Assembly (NCBI RefSeq): GCF_023534745.1
Contig: NZ_JAMHJQ010000003.1
Coordinates: 1 to 64,000, forward strand
Reading direction: 5' to 3'
Length of the DNA: 64,000 nt
Source of the DNA: Streptomyces sp. 35G-GA-8
GTDB lineage: Bacteria > Actinomycetota > Actinomycetes > Streptomycetales > Streptomycetaceae
This document shows, in pieces, positions 20,142 to 30,333 of the stretch. Position numbers and translations under genes: made by a program. Below the pieces are notes generated by a model, which saw only the letters and a program-made list of their open reading frames with translations, was not told the DNA's origin and made no database searches. How positions within the stretch are numbered: position 1 is the first letter of the stretch; each line of letters starts with the position of its first letter.

Positions 20142-20558
20142 TCATTTCGTGAGGGGCTGGGTGAAGCGCAACAGATTGCCGGCGGGGTCGCGGAACCCGC
20201 AGTCGCGGACGCCGTAGGGCTGGTCCATCGGCTCCTGCACCACCTCGCCGCCCGCGGCGCTGATGCGCTCGAAGGCGGCGTCGCAGTCGTCCGTCGTGAA
20301 GATGACGCCCCGCAGCAGGCCCTTGGCCATCAGCTCCGCCATGACCTGTTTGTCGGCCGATGAGGCGTTCGGGTCGGCGAGGGGCGGTTCCAGGACGATG
20401 TTCACGTCCGGTTGCGAGGGCGCCCCGACGCTCACCCAGCGCATCCCCTCGAACCCGACGTCGTCGCGTACCTCAAGGCCGAGCACATCGCGGTAGAAGG
20501 CGATCGCCTTGTCATGGTCGTCGACGGCGATGAAGCATTGGGCCAGTTTGATATCCAT
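20142..20558 (-). CDS. VOC-family (glyoxalase-like) protein
   Basis: A 138-residue vicinal-oxygen-chelate fold protein. Metal-site residues can be read in MDIKLAQCFIAVDDHDKAIAFYRD, VNIVLEPPLADP and the late GFRDPAGNLLRFTQP. Members bind a divalent metal and act as dioxygenases, glyoxalases or drug-binding resistance proteins; the substrate is unknown. The upstream AraC gene ends with TGA overlapping a GTG at 20567, so translation may instead begin there, adding three residues. The ATG at 20558 is preferred because the fold begins at once. Confidence 0.82.
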   Translation of the reverse strand: MDIKLAQCFIAVDDHDKAIAFYRDVLGLEVRDDVGFEGMRWVSVGAPSQPDVNIVLEPPLADPNASSADKQVMAELMAKGLLRGVIFTTDDCDAAFERISAAGGEVVQEPMDQPYGVRDCGFRDPAGNLLRFTQPLTK

Positions 20559-20563
20559 GCCGT

Positions 20564-20998
20564 TCACGCTACGGCCGGGCCGGTGGGGCGCGCTTCTCCG
20601 TTCCTGACCGGTCGCGTATGGATCTTGGCCATACAGGCCGGAATGGCGGCGCCGAGGTCATGGCTCCGGGCGCGGTAGGCGCTCGGGCTCTCGCCGACCA
20701 GCTCGGTGAAGCGCGAGCTGAACGATCCCAGCGATGTACAGCCGACCGCGAAGCAGACCTCGGTCACCGTGAGATCGCCGCGCCGCAGCAGTGCCTTGGC
20801 CCGCTCGATGCGACGGGTCATCAGATAGCTGTAGGGCGTCTCGCCGAAAGCGGCCCGGAAGCTGCGGGAGAAATGACCCGACGACATCAGGGCGTCGCGC
20901 GCCAGCGCCGGGACGTCGAGCGGCTGGGCGTAGTCGCGGTCCATCCGGTCACGGGCCTGTCGCAGCCGGACGAGGTCGTCGAGGTTCTGCCGTCTCAC
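20564..20998 (-). CDS. AraC-family transcriptional regulator, short form
   Basis: A 144-residue protein that is almost only the AraC DNA-binding domain: two helix-turn-helix motifs (DVPALARDALMSSGHFSRSF and TVTEVCFAVGCTSLGSFSSRF) and the typical FxxxxGxSPSAYR end (FTELVGESPSAYRARS). It lacks an effector domain, so it may respond through partners or not at all. GTG at 20998 is chosen; a longer start reaching 21073 has no family similarity. Its 3' end overlaps the VOC gene, which it probably controls. The upstream UvrA-like gene ends 84 bases before it. Confidence 0.85.
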   Translation of the reverse strand: MRRQNLDDLVRLRQARDRMDRDYAQPLDVPALARDALMSSGHFSRSFRAAFGETPYSYLMTRRIERAKALLRRGDLTVTEVCFAVGCTSLGSFSSRFTELVGESPSAYRARSHDLGAAIPACMAKIHTRPVRNGEARPTGPAVA

Positions 20999-21082
20999 CT
21001 CATCAGCTTGCCACAGCACCCGCGACCGGTGACGAGGACCGTGCTCGGCCGCCCGGCCCCTCGGACACGACATACGCCCAGG

Positions 21083-23476
<2,394 letters not shown>

Positions 23477-23777
23477 CGTGTCTCCATCTGTTGCATGCGT
23501 GACGCTTCTGTTGCACGTGTGACGCGGAGCCGCCTTCGCGGTCTCCGCCGGCCTCGTTCCAGGCCGGGACGCGGCGTGGGGAGACGCGGGGCCGGCGCTG
23601 CGGGGTGTCCGCTGTCCGGCGCGGGCGGGCCTGAGCCGGTGCGCGGCAGCCGGTCCGTCCACTGCCGCGGCGACGCGTCGATCTCAGGGCCTCGATTTCG
23701 CCCTCGATGATAGACACGTCGCGCGTGCGCCCCACCCCCGGCGGCGACGATGCCGAACCGGGGAGCGGGTGCGGCAC
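23477..23777 (-). other. Intergenic region upstream of the UvrA-like gene
   Basis: About 300 bases without a convincing gene. It presumably holds the UvrA-like promoter, but no reliable hexamers could be assigned. The open frames here have no initiation signals. Confidence 0.4.
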
Positions 23778-24134
23778 TCACCGGTCCTGAAGCAGCCCGA
23801 GCACGTTGCCGTCGGGGTCGGTGAAGGTGGCCACGAGGCGGCCGCCGCCGACATCGTGCGCGGGCTCCTTCACCGTGGCACCCGCGGCGGTCACCTCGGC
23901 GAGCTTCGCCTCGATGTCCGGCACGTGCCAGTAGGCCACCGGTGAGGTCATGCCCTGCGGTCCACCGCCCGGCACCAGCCCGATGTGCTGGCCCGAGGCC
24001 TCGAAACCGACGTAGTAGGACCCGTCGGCCACCGGCGCCACGCCGAGCAGCGCGGTGTACACGGCCTTGGCCGCCGCCAGGTCGGAGACGGGATGCAGCA
24101 CGGTCTTGATTCCCTGCGTGGCAGAGCTGGTCAT
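23778..24134 (-). CDS. VOC-family protein
   Basis: A 118-residue glyoxalase-fold protein (KTVLHPVSDLAAAKAVYTALLGV at the N-terminus, ATFTDPDGNVLGLLQDR at the C-terminus). A possible substrate pocket includes HIGLVPGGGPQG. It may act on small toxic or signalling molecules but the reaction is not known. AGGAG lies five bases before the ATG at 24134; a GTG at 24140 is possible. It is divergent from the PadR gene across a 307-base region with operator-like repeats, so PadR may regulate it. Confidence 0.83.
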   Translation of the reverse strand: MTSSATQGIKTVLHPVSDLAAAKAVYTALLGVAPVADGSYYVGFEASGQHIGLVPGGGPQGMTSPVAYWHVPDIEAKLAEVTAAGATVKEPAHDVGGGRLVATFTDPDGNVLGLLQDR

Positions 24135-24372
24135 GGTCACTCCTGAAGTTCGTTCCTGAAGTCATGGATCGGTGGGGATGGTCCGCCGTGGAGGCGGACG
24201 AGATGTCTGGGAAACGACAGCCCGGAGAGGAAGCTCGCGTGGCTGGTGATGTCCACGGCGATCACGCTAGCCGCGGCCCGGAATCCACGCTTCTCGATTC
24301 CTGATCGGTTCTGTCCCGCGCCCGGCGGCGCCACCGAGCGCAGGGATCGCTTGCCGAGCGACGTGTTCCGAT

Positions 24373-24425
24373 ATATCGTTGACGCATCGCGACAGATCAA
24401 CGATGTCGTGAAAGATCAACGATGT
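24373..24425. promoter_or_regulatory. Candidate PadR operator and promoter
   Basis: AT-rich island with ATATCGTTGA (24373-24382) and two direct copies of GATCAACGATGT (24395-24406, 24414-24425), which form an inverted pair with CGTTGA. The second copy runs up to the PadR start region. The half-sites resemble the TATATCGTTGA-type palindromes of PadR repressors, so self-regulation is likely. Confidence 0.65.
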
Positions 24426-24441
24426 GAGGAGTGTGAGAGCA

Positions 24442-25071
24442 ATGCGTTCACATGGACATGACCATGGACACGAGCGCGGGCGCGGACACGGTCCGGGTCC
24501 CGGCGCCTGTGGACCCGGCCACCCGGGCAGGGGCGACTTCGAGGGACGGCGCGGGGCCTTCGGCCCGTTCGGACCCGGCTTCGGCGGTCCCTTCGGTGGC
24601 GGCGGCCGCGGGCGTGGCGGCGGCAGGGGAAGGGCGCGGCGCGGCGATGTGCGCGCGTCGATCCTGGCCCTGCTGAAGGACCGGCCCATGCACGGATACG
24701 AGATGATCCAGGAGATCGGCGAGCGCAGCGGCGGGGCCTGGCGTCCCAGCCCCGGCTCGGTGTACCCGACGCTTCAGCTGCTGGAGGACGAGGGCCTGAT
24801 CGCGAGCCGGAGCGAGGGCGGCAAGAAGCTGTTCACGCTCACCGAGACCGGGCGCGCGGAGGCCGAATCGGGGCCCGAGGCCCCCTGGGAAGAGGCCGGC
24901 CGCGGCATCGACTGGGAAACGATGAACGAGATCCGTCAGGCCGGCTTCGGGCTGATGGAAGCGTTCGGGCAGGTCTGGAAGACCGGTACGCCCGAGCAGC
25001 GCCAGAAGGCGCTGGCGGTCATCACCGAATCGCGCAAGAAGCTCTATCTGATCCTCGCCGATGAGGACTGA
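24442..25071 (+). CDS. PadR-family transcriptional repressor with Gly/His/Arg-rich N-terminus
   Basis: A 209-residue protein. Residues 1-68 form a low-complexity leader rich in Gly, Arg, His and Pro (HGHDHGHERGRGHGPGPG). The winged-helix PadR domain follows (VRASILALLKDRPMHGYEMI, then GSVYPTLQLLEDEGLIASR). A C-terminal helical region (about residues 155-209) ends in KKLYLILADED and probably dimerises. PadR proteins repress nearby transport or detoxification genes and often respond to small hydrophobic compounds. The histidine-rich head might bind metal but is not part of the fold. The ATG at 24442 has GAGGA upstream; GTG at 24424 is an alternative. Confidence 0.85.
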   Translation: MRSHGHDHGHERGRGHGPGPGACGPGHPGRGDFEGRRGAFGPFGPGFGGPFGGGGRGRGGGRGRARRGDVRASILALLKDRPMHGYEMIQEIGERSGGAWRPSPGSVYPTLQLLEDEGLIASRSEGGKKLFTLTETGRAEAESGPEAPWEEAGRGIDWETMNEIRQAGFGLMEAFGQVWKTGTPEQRQKALAVITESRKKLYLILADED

Positions 25072-25344
25072 GCGCGCTTCGGACCGTAGTTTCGTAGGGG
25101 AGGCCCCGCGGCCACGCCTGGAGGGCATGCCTGTAGGCCATGCCTGTATTCGAGGCGCCGCGGGGCCTCTTCGTGCCCCTGCTCGCCGCGCTGGGGGCAA
25201 GGCGGCGCGCCTCCCAGGGGAGAGAAGGGGGGTGATCTCATTCGTAAGGAGGAGGACCGGCCCGAATGTGCCCAACTCCGGTGGGACGCGAGAATGCTCC
25301 CCGCCGGGGATGTTCCACGAGCCCGGGACTGATGGGGTGAGAGT
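25072..25344 (+). other. Intergenic region between PadR and ClpN-domain genes
   Basis: 273 bases holding the strong terminator at 25100-25169 and presumably the promoter of the ClpN-domain gene. No coding sequence of its own is apparent. Confidence 0.5.
25100..25169 (+). terminator. Strong terminator hairpin
   Basis: A perfect 13-bp stem, GAGGCCCCGCGGC (25100-25112) and GCCGCGGGGCCTC (25157-25169). The loop contains a second small hairpin around GGCATGCC/GGCCATGCC. It separates the PadR gene from the next unit. Confidence 0.8.
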
Positions 25345-25893
25345 GTGCAAAGCCCCTCTCCGCGGGTGCCGGAACAGTCCGCACCGAACCGACCCGATAG
25401 CGCGCCCGTGCGCGCCGATGTCGAGGCCCGGCTGACCCCGGAGCTGGCATCCGTCGTCTCGGGCGCGCGCAGAAGGGCGCATCGCGACGGTGACCACCAG
25501 ATCGATACGGCCCATCTGCTGCACTCACTGCTGGAGACGGACCCCGAGGTACGGGCCGCGTTCGACGGCCCGCAGCTGGCCCGGGTGCTCGGCTATCTCG
25601 TCCAGCGGAGCATCGGCTACGGACTGCGCTGGCAGGGGACCGTGGAGGACTCCGGGGCCGTGCCCGTGGTGCGGGAGCGTGAGGTGACGGGCTGGTCGCC
25701 CCCGGCCGTCACCGCCATGGCGAGCGCGCTGGAACGGGCCGAGCGGCGCGGTGAGCCACTGGCCGGCGGGCTCGATCTGCTCGCCGCGCTCGCCGCCGAC
25801 CGGGAGTGCCGCGCGGTCGATGTGCTCGAACGGGCCGGGGTGGACGCGCGGTCGCTGGCCGGAAGGCTGTCCAGTACCTCACGTTCGGTCTGA
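25345..25893 (+). CDS. Stand-alone Clp N-terminal domain protein
   Basis: A 182-residue soluble protein made of a Clp N-terminal (double Clp repeat) domain. The first repeat reads LTPELASVVSGARRRAHRDG then IDTAHLLHSLLE; the second includes SPPAVTAMASALERAERR and GGLDLLAALAADRECR with VLERAGVD. The AAA+ modules of ClpA/ClpC are absent, so it has no ATPase activity and may act as an adaptor or decoy for the Clp protease. That is inference. The GTG at 25345 has only a weak purine stretch upstream. Confidence 0.83.
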   Translation: MQSPSPRVPEQSAPNRPDSAPVRADVEARLTPELASVVSGARRRAHRDGDHQIDTAHLLHSLLETDPEVRAAFDGPQLARVLGYLVQRSIGYGLRWQGTVEDSGAVPVVREREVTGWSPPAVTAMASALERAERRGEPLAGGLDLLAALAADRECRAVDVLERAGVDARSLAGRLSSTSRSV

Positions 25894-25931
25894 TGCGTCA
25901 CGATCAGGCCGGGCCTCGGCTGTCTCGACAG

Positions 25932-25976
25932 GTGTCATGAGGATGACGCTCCTGACGGCCCCTGTCATGATGACGC
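25932..25976 (+). repeat. Imperfect direct repeat upstream of an EamA gene
   Basis: TGTCATGAGGATGACGC and TGTCATGATGACGC occur within the 45 bases before the start at 25978. The spacing and position suit an operator, but the protein is unknown. Confidence 0.45.
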
Positions 25977-25977
25977 C

Positions 25978-26961
25978 ATGCGGATGTCTCAGGGGAGGAG
26001 CGTCGGCCTGGGCCTTGCCCTGGCGTCGGCGTTCGCGTTCGGCGGTTCGGGTGTGGCGGCCAAGCCACTGATAGAAGCGGGGCTCGACCCGCTCCATGTG
26101 GCCTGGCTACGGATCACCGGCGCCGCCCTGGTCATGCTTCCGGTGGCCTGGCGCCATCGGGCGCTGATCCGGCGACGGCCCGCGCTGCTCGCCGGGTTCG
26201 GCCTGCTCGCCGTGGCGGGCGTACAGACCTTCTACTTCGCCGCGATCTCCCGTATCCCCGTCGGCGTCGCGCTGCTCATCGAGTATCTGGCCCCCGCGCT
26301 CGTCCTCCTCTGGGTCCGGTTCGTCCAGCGGCGGCCCGTGACGCGCGCCGCCGCGGTCGGGGTCGTGCTCGCGGTGGGCGGGCTCGCCTGTGTGGTGGAG
26401 GTCTGGGCGGGGCTGGGCTTCGACCCGGTGGGGGTGCTCCTCGCGCTTGCCGCCGCCTGCTGCCAGGTCGGCTACTTCGTCCTCTCCGACCAGGGGGCCG
26501 ACGGCGAGGACGCCGCCGATCCGCTGGGCGTGATCGCGTACGGACTGCTCGTCGGGGCCGTCGTACTGACGGTGGTCGCCCGGCCCTGGGGGATGGACTG
26601 GTCGCTGCTCGGCGGGAGCGCGGACATGGGCGGATCGAGTGTGGCCGCCGCCCTGCTGCTCGGCTGGATCGTGCTGATCGCCACCGTGCTCGCCTATATG
26701 ACCGGAGTGGTCTCCGTACGCAGGCTCTCGCCGCAGGTGGCGGGCGTGGTCGCCTGCCTGGAGGCGGTCATCGCGACCGTACTGGCCTGGGTGCTGCTGC
26801 GGGAACACCTCTCCGCGCCGCAGATCATCGGCGGGGCCGTGGTGCTGATCGGCGCGTTCATCGCCCAGTCGTCGACCCCGAAGGCGCCCTCCGGGCCGAT
26901 GGCCGGCGGTACGGGGGCGGGCGACCCGGCGCGGTTGTCCGCCGGACACACCACGACGTAG
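25978..26961 (+). CDS. EamA/DMT-family transporter
   Basis: A 327-residue membrane protein with ten predicted spans in two EamA repeats. The first opens GLGLALASAFAFGGSGVAAK; the second ends ATVLAWVLLREHLSAPQIIG. The family exports amino acids, nucleobases or small drugs, or imports some metabolites; the substrate cannot be read. The polar C-terminal tail (about 25 residues) is variable. It ends 11 bases before a possible leader peptide of the next EamA gene, whose promoter seems to lie inside its last codons. Confidence 0.87.
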   Translation: MRMSQGRSVGLGLALASAFAFGGSGVAAKPLIEAGLDPLHVAWLRITGAALVMLPVAWRHRALIRRRPALLAGFGLLAVAGVQTFYFAAISRIPVGVALLIEYLAPALVLLWVRFVQRRPVTRAAAVGVVLAVGGLACVVEVWAGLGFDPVGVLLALAAACCQVGYFVLSDQGADGEDAADPLGVIAYGLLVGAVVLTVVARPWGMDWSLLGGSADMGGSSVAAALLLGWIVLIATVLAYMTGVVSVRRLSPQVAGVVACLEAVIATVLAWVLLREHLSAPQIIGGAVVLIGAFIAQSSTPKAPSGPMAGGTGAGDPARLSAGHTTT

Positions 26962-26964
26962 GGT
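26935..26964 (+). promoter_or_regulatory. Possible promoter for the second EamA unit
   Basis: TTGTCC (26935-26940), an 18-base spacer, and TAGGGT (26959-26964). TAGGGT ends seven bases before the leader ATG at 26972, so the leader would be translated without an untranslated leader. The element overlaps the 3' end of the upstream EamA gene. Confidence 0.5.
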
Positions 26965-26971
26965 GCCGATC

Positions 26972-27007
26972 ATGCACTTGACCGTTCTTCCGCCTCCCGC
27001 GTCATAA
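26972..27007 (+). CDS. Possible 11-residue leader peptide
   Basis: ATG followed by ten codons gives MHLTVLPPPAS and a TAA stop. The run of three prolines is a classic ribosome-pausing signal. A 7-bp hairpin, CCCGCGT (26996-27002) and ACGCGGG (27007-27013), overlaps its last codons and stop. Between here and the EamA start at 27148 lies further inverted sequence around GGCTCGG (27034) and CCGAGC. This suggests translation-controlled attenuation. It is not confirmed that the peptide is made. Confidence 0.45.
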   Translation: MHLTVLPPPAS

Positions 27008-27147
27008 CGCGGGCGGCCATCCGCTGACGAAGACCGGGCTCGGACAGGACCTCGGCCGTACAGGCCCCTGCCCCGAGCGGTTCGTCGCTGCCCGCGTGAC
27101 GGAGCCGAGCGACCACACCATCCCGCTTCTTCACACGGAGACGTCAC

Positions 27148-28128
27148 GTGTCCTCTTCTGTTTCCGCCACTCCTTCCGGCCTGCCCGGCACCGGCCTGCC
27201 CGTCGGACGGAGTCTGTTCTTTCTGATCGTCGCCGGGGTCGCCTGGGGGACCGCGGGGGCCGCCGCCTCGCTGCTCTACCGCGTCAGCGACCTCGGCCCC
27301 CTCGCGCTCTCCTTCTGGCGCTGCCTGGGCGGTCTCGTCCTGCTGCTCGGCGCGCTCGCCCTCCGGCGCCGCCGCGAGCCCGCGCCCGCGGAACCGCGCC
27401 GGCGGCGGCTGATCCGGATTCTTGGTACCGGCATAGGTCTCACCGTCTTCCAGAGCGCCTACTTCGCCGCCGTCGAAGCGACCGGTCTGGCGGTCGGTAC
27501 GGTCGTCACCCTCGGCGCCGGGCCTGTCCTCATCGCGCTCGGCGCCCGCCTCACCATGGGCGAGCGGCTGGGCGGCGGCGGTCTGCTCGCGGTGACGGGC
27601 GCGCTCGCCGGGCTCGGGGTGCTGGTGCTCGGCGGCGAGGGCGGCTCCGTACGCCCGGCCGGTGTCGCGCTCGCGATCCTGTCCGCCGCCGGCTACGCGG
27701 GAATCACCCTGCTCACCCGGTGGCTGGGGCGCGCGGGCGGCGGGGGCGACTCGATGGCCACCACCGCCTGGGCGTTCGCCATCGGCGCGGTCCTGCTGCT
27801 GCCCATCGCCTGGGGCGAGGGACTGCTGCCGCACACCGCCGAACCGGCCCGGGTGGTCTGGCTGCTGGTGTATGTCGCGGCCGTGCCGACCGCGCTCGCC
27901 TATGCCCTCTACTTCGCGGGGGCCGCTGTGGTGCGGGCCGCGACCGTCTCGGTGATCATGCTGCTTGAGCCGGTGAGCGCGGCGGTGATCGCGGTCGTGC
28001 TGCTCGGTGAGCGGCTGACCGCGGCGACCCTGCTGGGTACGGTCCTGCTGCTCGCGGCGGTGACCGGTCTCGCGGTGGCCGAGGCACGCCTCGCCGCGCT
28101 ACGGCGCCGGGCGGCGGCGGTCGGCTGA
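27148..28128 (+). CDS. EamA/DMT-family transporter
   Basis: A 326-residue transporter with ten hydrophobic spans and the usual two EamA repeats ([40 protein letters not shown]). It is a close relative in length to the gene at 25978 but not a recent duplicate by sequence. The likely role is efflux of a metabolite or drug. Its expression may be controlled by the leader peptide and hairpins at 26972-27120, which sit in a 186-base leader region. GGAG lies upstream of the GTG at 27148. Confidence 0.86.
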   Translation: MSSSVSATPSGLPGTGLPVGRSLFFLIVAGVAWGTAGAAASLLYRVSDLGPLALSFWRCLGGLVLLLGALALRRRREPAPAEPRRRRLIRILGTGIGLTVFQSAYFAAVEATGLAVGTVVTLGAGPVLIALGARLTMGERLGGGGLLAVTGALAGLGVLVLGGEGGSVRPAGVALAILSAAGYAGITLLTRWLGRAGGGGDSMATTAWAFAIGAVLLLPIAWGEGLLPHTAEPARVVWLLVYVAAVPTALAYALYFAGAAVVRAATVSVIMLLEPVSAAVIAVVLLGERLTAATLLGTVLLLAAVTGLAVAEARLAALRRRAAAVG

Positions 28129-28210
28129 CGCGCGACCGACCGGCCGCCGCCGCCCGTGTTCAGCGCGGTGTCGTCCGTGTTGTCATCTGTCGTGTCGTCG
28201 TCGTGCCTGC

Positions 28211-28915
28211 TCAGAGCACGGAGAGATAGTCCGGCAGCGTGATGTCCGGGTCGAGATCGTCGGACGGGACGGGGGCGTCGTAGCCGCGCGCGAGCGGGAC
28301 GACCCCGGCCCAGTGCGGCAGTGTGATGTCCTCGGGATCGTCGTTGGGACCGCCCGTACGGACCTTGGCGGAGACCTCGTCGAGATCGAGGCGGATCACC
28401 GCGGTCGCGGCCAGTTCACGGGCGTTGGCCGGGCGTGAGTCGTACGAGCGGCCCGGTACGACATGGTTGACGATCACGTCTAGCGCCGTGCGCCGTTCCT
28501 CGGGGTCGCTCACCGGGCGGGCGACGCCATGGACCACGACGGAGCGGTAGTTGATCGAGTGGTGGAAGGCGGAGCGCGCCAGCACCAGAGCGTCGACATG
28601 CGTCACGGTCAGACAGACGGCGAGGCCGGGGTCGGTCTCGCCGTCCGTGCTCTCCGTACCGCCCGCGCTCGTCATGCGCAGCGGTCGCGAACCGGTCGAG
28701 CCATGGACATACAGCCGCTCGCCCACCCGGCCGTAGAGCGTCGGCAGGACGACCGGGGCGCCGTCGCGGACAAAACCGAGGTGGCAGACATACGCCTCGT
28801 CGAGTATCCCGTGCACCAACTCGCGGTCGTATGCCGCCCGCTCCCGGGCGCGGGTGGGGACCGTGCGTGGGGTGGGCCGATACGCGGCGGTGTTCTCCGG
28901 CATTGCGCTCTCCAT
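28211..28915 (-). CDS. Pyridoxamine 5'-phosphate oxidase-family (FMN-binding split barrel) protein
   Basis: A 234-residue protein of the split-barrel flavin family: AYVCHLGFVRDGAPVVLPTLY, then RLYVHGSTGSRPLRM, and FHHSINYRSVVVHG for flavin phosphate contact. It is divergent from a MocR/GntR regulator, an arrangement also seen for pyridoxal metabolism genes, so a link to vitamin B6 or to flavin/F420 chemistry is plausible. The substrate is not shown. The ATG at 28915 or the one at 28903 may be used. Both promoters share the palindrome at 28916-28927. Confidence 0.83.
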   Translation of the reverse strand: MESAMPENTAAYRPTPRTVPTRARERAAYDRELVHGILDEAYVCHLGFVRDGAPVVLPTLYGRVGERLYVHGSTGSRPLRMTSAGGTESTDGETDPGLAVCLTVTHVDALVLARSAFHHSINYRSVVVHGVARPVSDPEERRTALDVIVNHVVPGRSYDSRPANARELAATAVIRLDLDEVSAKVRTGGPNDDPEDITLPHWAGVVPLARGYDAPVPSDDLDPDITLPDYLSVL

Positions 28916-28938
28916 TGCACTAGTGCATAATCTTCTTT
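28916..28938. promoter_or_regulatory. Divergent operator-promoter of the PPOX/MocR pair
   Basis: A perfect 12-bp palindrome TGCACTAGTGCA (28916-28927) fills half of the 23-base gap. A -10 element CATAAT (28926-28931) overlaps it and lies seven bases before the MocR GTG, so the MocR transcript is probably leaderless. The palindrome touches the start of the PPOX gene, so binding would repress both. Confidence 0.75.
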
Positions 28939-30270
28939 GTGCTAGGAGAGTATCGGATTGTGGGGCGGCGCGCGGCGGAGATTTCCGCCAGCGTGGAGCG
29001 AGCGGTGGGTTCCGGGGAGCTGGCCCCGGGCCAACTCCTCCCTCCGATGCGGGAGTTGGCGACGGCGCTCGGGGTCAATCCGAATACGGTCGCCGCCGCC
29101 TACCGGAGCCTGCGGGACCGCGGGGTGATCGAGACCGCGGGACGCCGGGGGAGCAGGGTGCGCGCCCGCCCCGCCAGTACCGTGCGTGGCTCGATCCGGG
29201 TCGAGGCGCCCCCCGGCGTACGCGATGTGTCGGAGGGCAACCCCGATCCGGCGCTGCTGCCGCCGCTGCACGACGCCCTCGCCGCCGCCGCGCTGCACAA
29301 CGCGGAACACCCCGGGCTGTATGGACAGGCGCCCGTCGACCCGGAGTTCGCGCGGCTCGCGCGCGCGGGGTTCGACGCCGACGGAGTGCCCGCGGGACCG
29401 GTCGCCGTGACCTCCGGGTCGCTGGACGCGATCGAACGCGTACTGGCGGCCCATCTGCGACCGGGTGACGCGGTCGCCGTGGAGGATCCGGGCTGGGGCG
29501 GCCTGCTGGACCTGGTGCCCGCGCTCGGGCTGCGGCCGGAACCGATGGGCGTCGACGACGAGGGACCGCTTCCCGCCGGACTGGCCCGCGCGCTGCGGGC
29601 CGGTGTGCGCGCGGTCATCATTACCGACCGCGCGCAGAACCCGACGGGCGCCTCGGTGGAGGCGGCCCGCGCCGAGGAACTGCGCGCCCTGCTCGCCGGC
29701 CATCCCGAGGTGTTGCTCATCGAGGACGACCACGGTCACGGAATGGTCGATCTGCCGCTCCATCCGCTCGCCGGCACCACCGGCAGTTGGGCGTTCGTAC
29801 GCTCCACCGCGAAGGCGTACGGACCGGATCTGCGGATCGCGGTACTCACCGGGGACGCCCTGACCGTGGACCGGGTGACGGGGCGCCAGCGACTGGGTCC
29901 CGGCTGGGTCAGCCGGCTTCTCCAGCGCGCCGTCGTGGAGCTGTGGACCTCGGGGGCCGTGGATGTGCCGGCCGTGGCGCGGTCCTACGGCGAGCGGCGC
30001 GACGCGCTCGTACGGGCCCTGGCGGAGCGGGGCGTCGAGGCGCACGGCCGGAGCGGAATGAACGTCTGGGTGCCGGTGGCTGACGAGACCGGGGCGGTGG
30101 CACGGCTGCTGCACGCGGGCTGGGCGGTCGCGCCGGGGGCGCGCTTCCGTGTGGCCACGCCGCCGGGCGTACGGCTGACAGTGTCGGAGCTGACGGGAGA
30201 CGACATCGGGCCGATCGCCGACGCGGTGGCCTCGGCGGCCGGCCCGGCGCCGGCGCGCAGCTACGGCTGA
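28939..30270 (+). CDS. MocR/GntR-family regulator with aminotransferase domain
   Basis: A 443-residue chimeric regulator. Residues 1-75 are a GntR winged helix (QLLPPMRELATALGVNPNTV), followed by a fold-type I aminotransferase-like domain (residues about 100-440) with VAVEDPGWGG, RAQNPTGASVE and STAKAYGPDLRIAVL, where the lysine of SxxK would hold pyridoxal phosphate. In PdxR or GabR, PLP or a related ligand sets DNA binding. It probably controls the divergent PPOX gene. The GTG start follows a -10 element by seven bases. A 21-base segment at its 3' end is repeated 53 bases further on. Confidence 0.86.
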   Translation: MLGEYRIVGRRAAEISASVERAVGSGELAPGQLLPPMRELATALGVNPNTVAAAYRSLRDRGVIETAGRRGSRVRARPASTVRGSIRVEAPPGVRDVSEGNPDPALLPPLHDALAAAALHNAEHPGLYGQAPVDPEFARLARAGFDADGVPAGPVAVTSGSLDAIERVLAAHLRPGDAVAVEDPGWGGLLDLVPALGLRPEPMGVDDEGPLPAGLARALRAGVRAVIITDRAQNPTGASVEAARAEELRALLAGHPEVLLIEDDHGHGMVDLPLHPLAGTTGSWAFVRSTAKAYGPDLRIAVLTGDALTVDRVTGRQRLGPGWVSRLLQRAVVELWTSGAVDVPAVARSYGERRDALVRALAERGVEAHGRSGMNVWVPVADETGAVARLLHAGWAVAPGARFRVATPPGVRLTVSELTGDDIGPIADAVASAAGPAPARSYG

Positions 30271-30333
30271 GGCGTCGGCCTATGGGGTGCCGGTCCATGG
30301 CCGGGGCGCACCGCTACGGCTGAGGCGTCGGCC
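30260..30333. repeat. 21-bp direct repeat across two gene ends
   Basis: The 21 bases at 30260-30280 (including the MocR stop codon) recur exactly at 30313-30333 (including the stop codon of the EamA gene on the other strand). The shift is 53 bases. The middle holds CCGGTCCATGGCCGG, a short inverted stretch. Confidence 0.8.
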
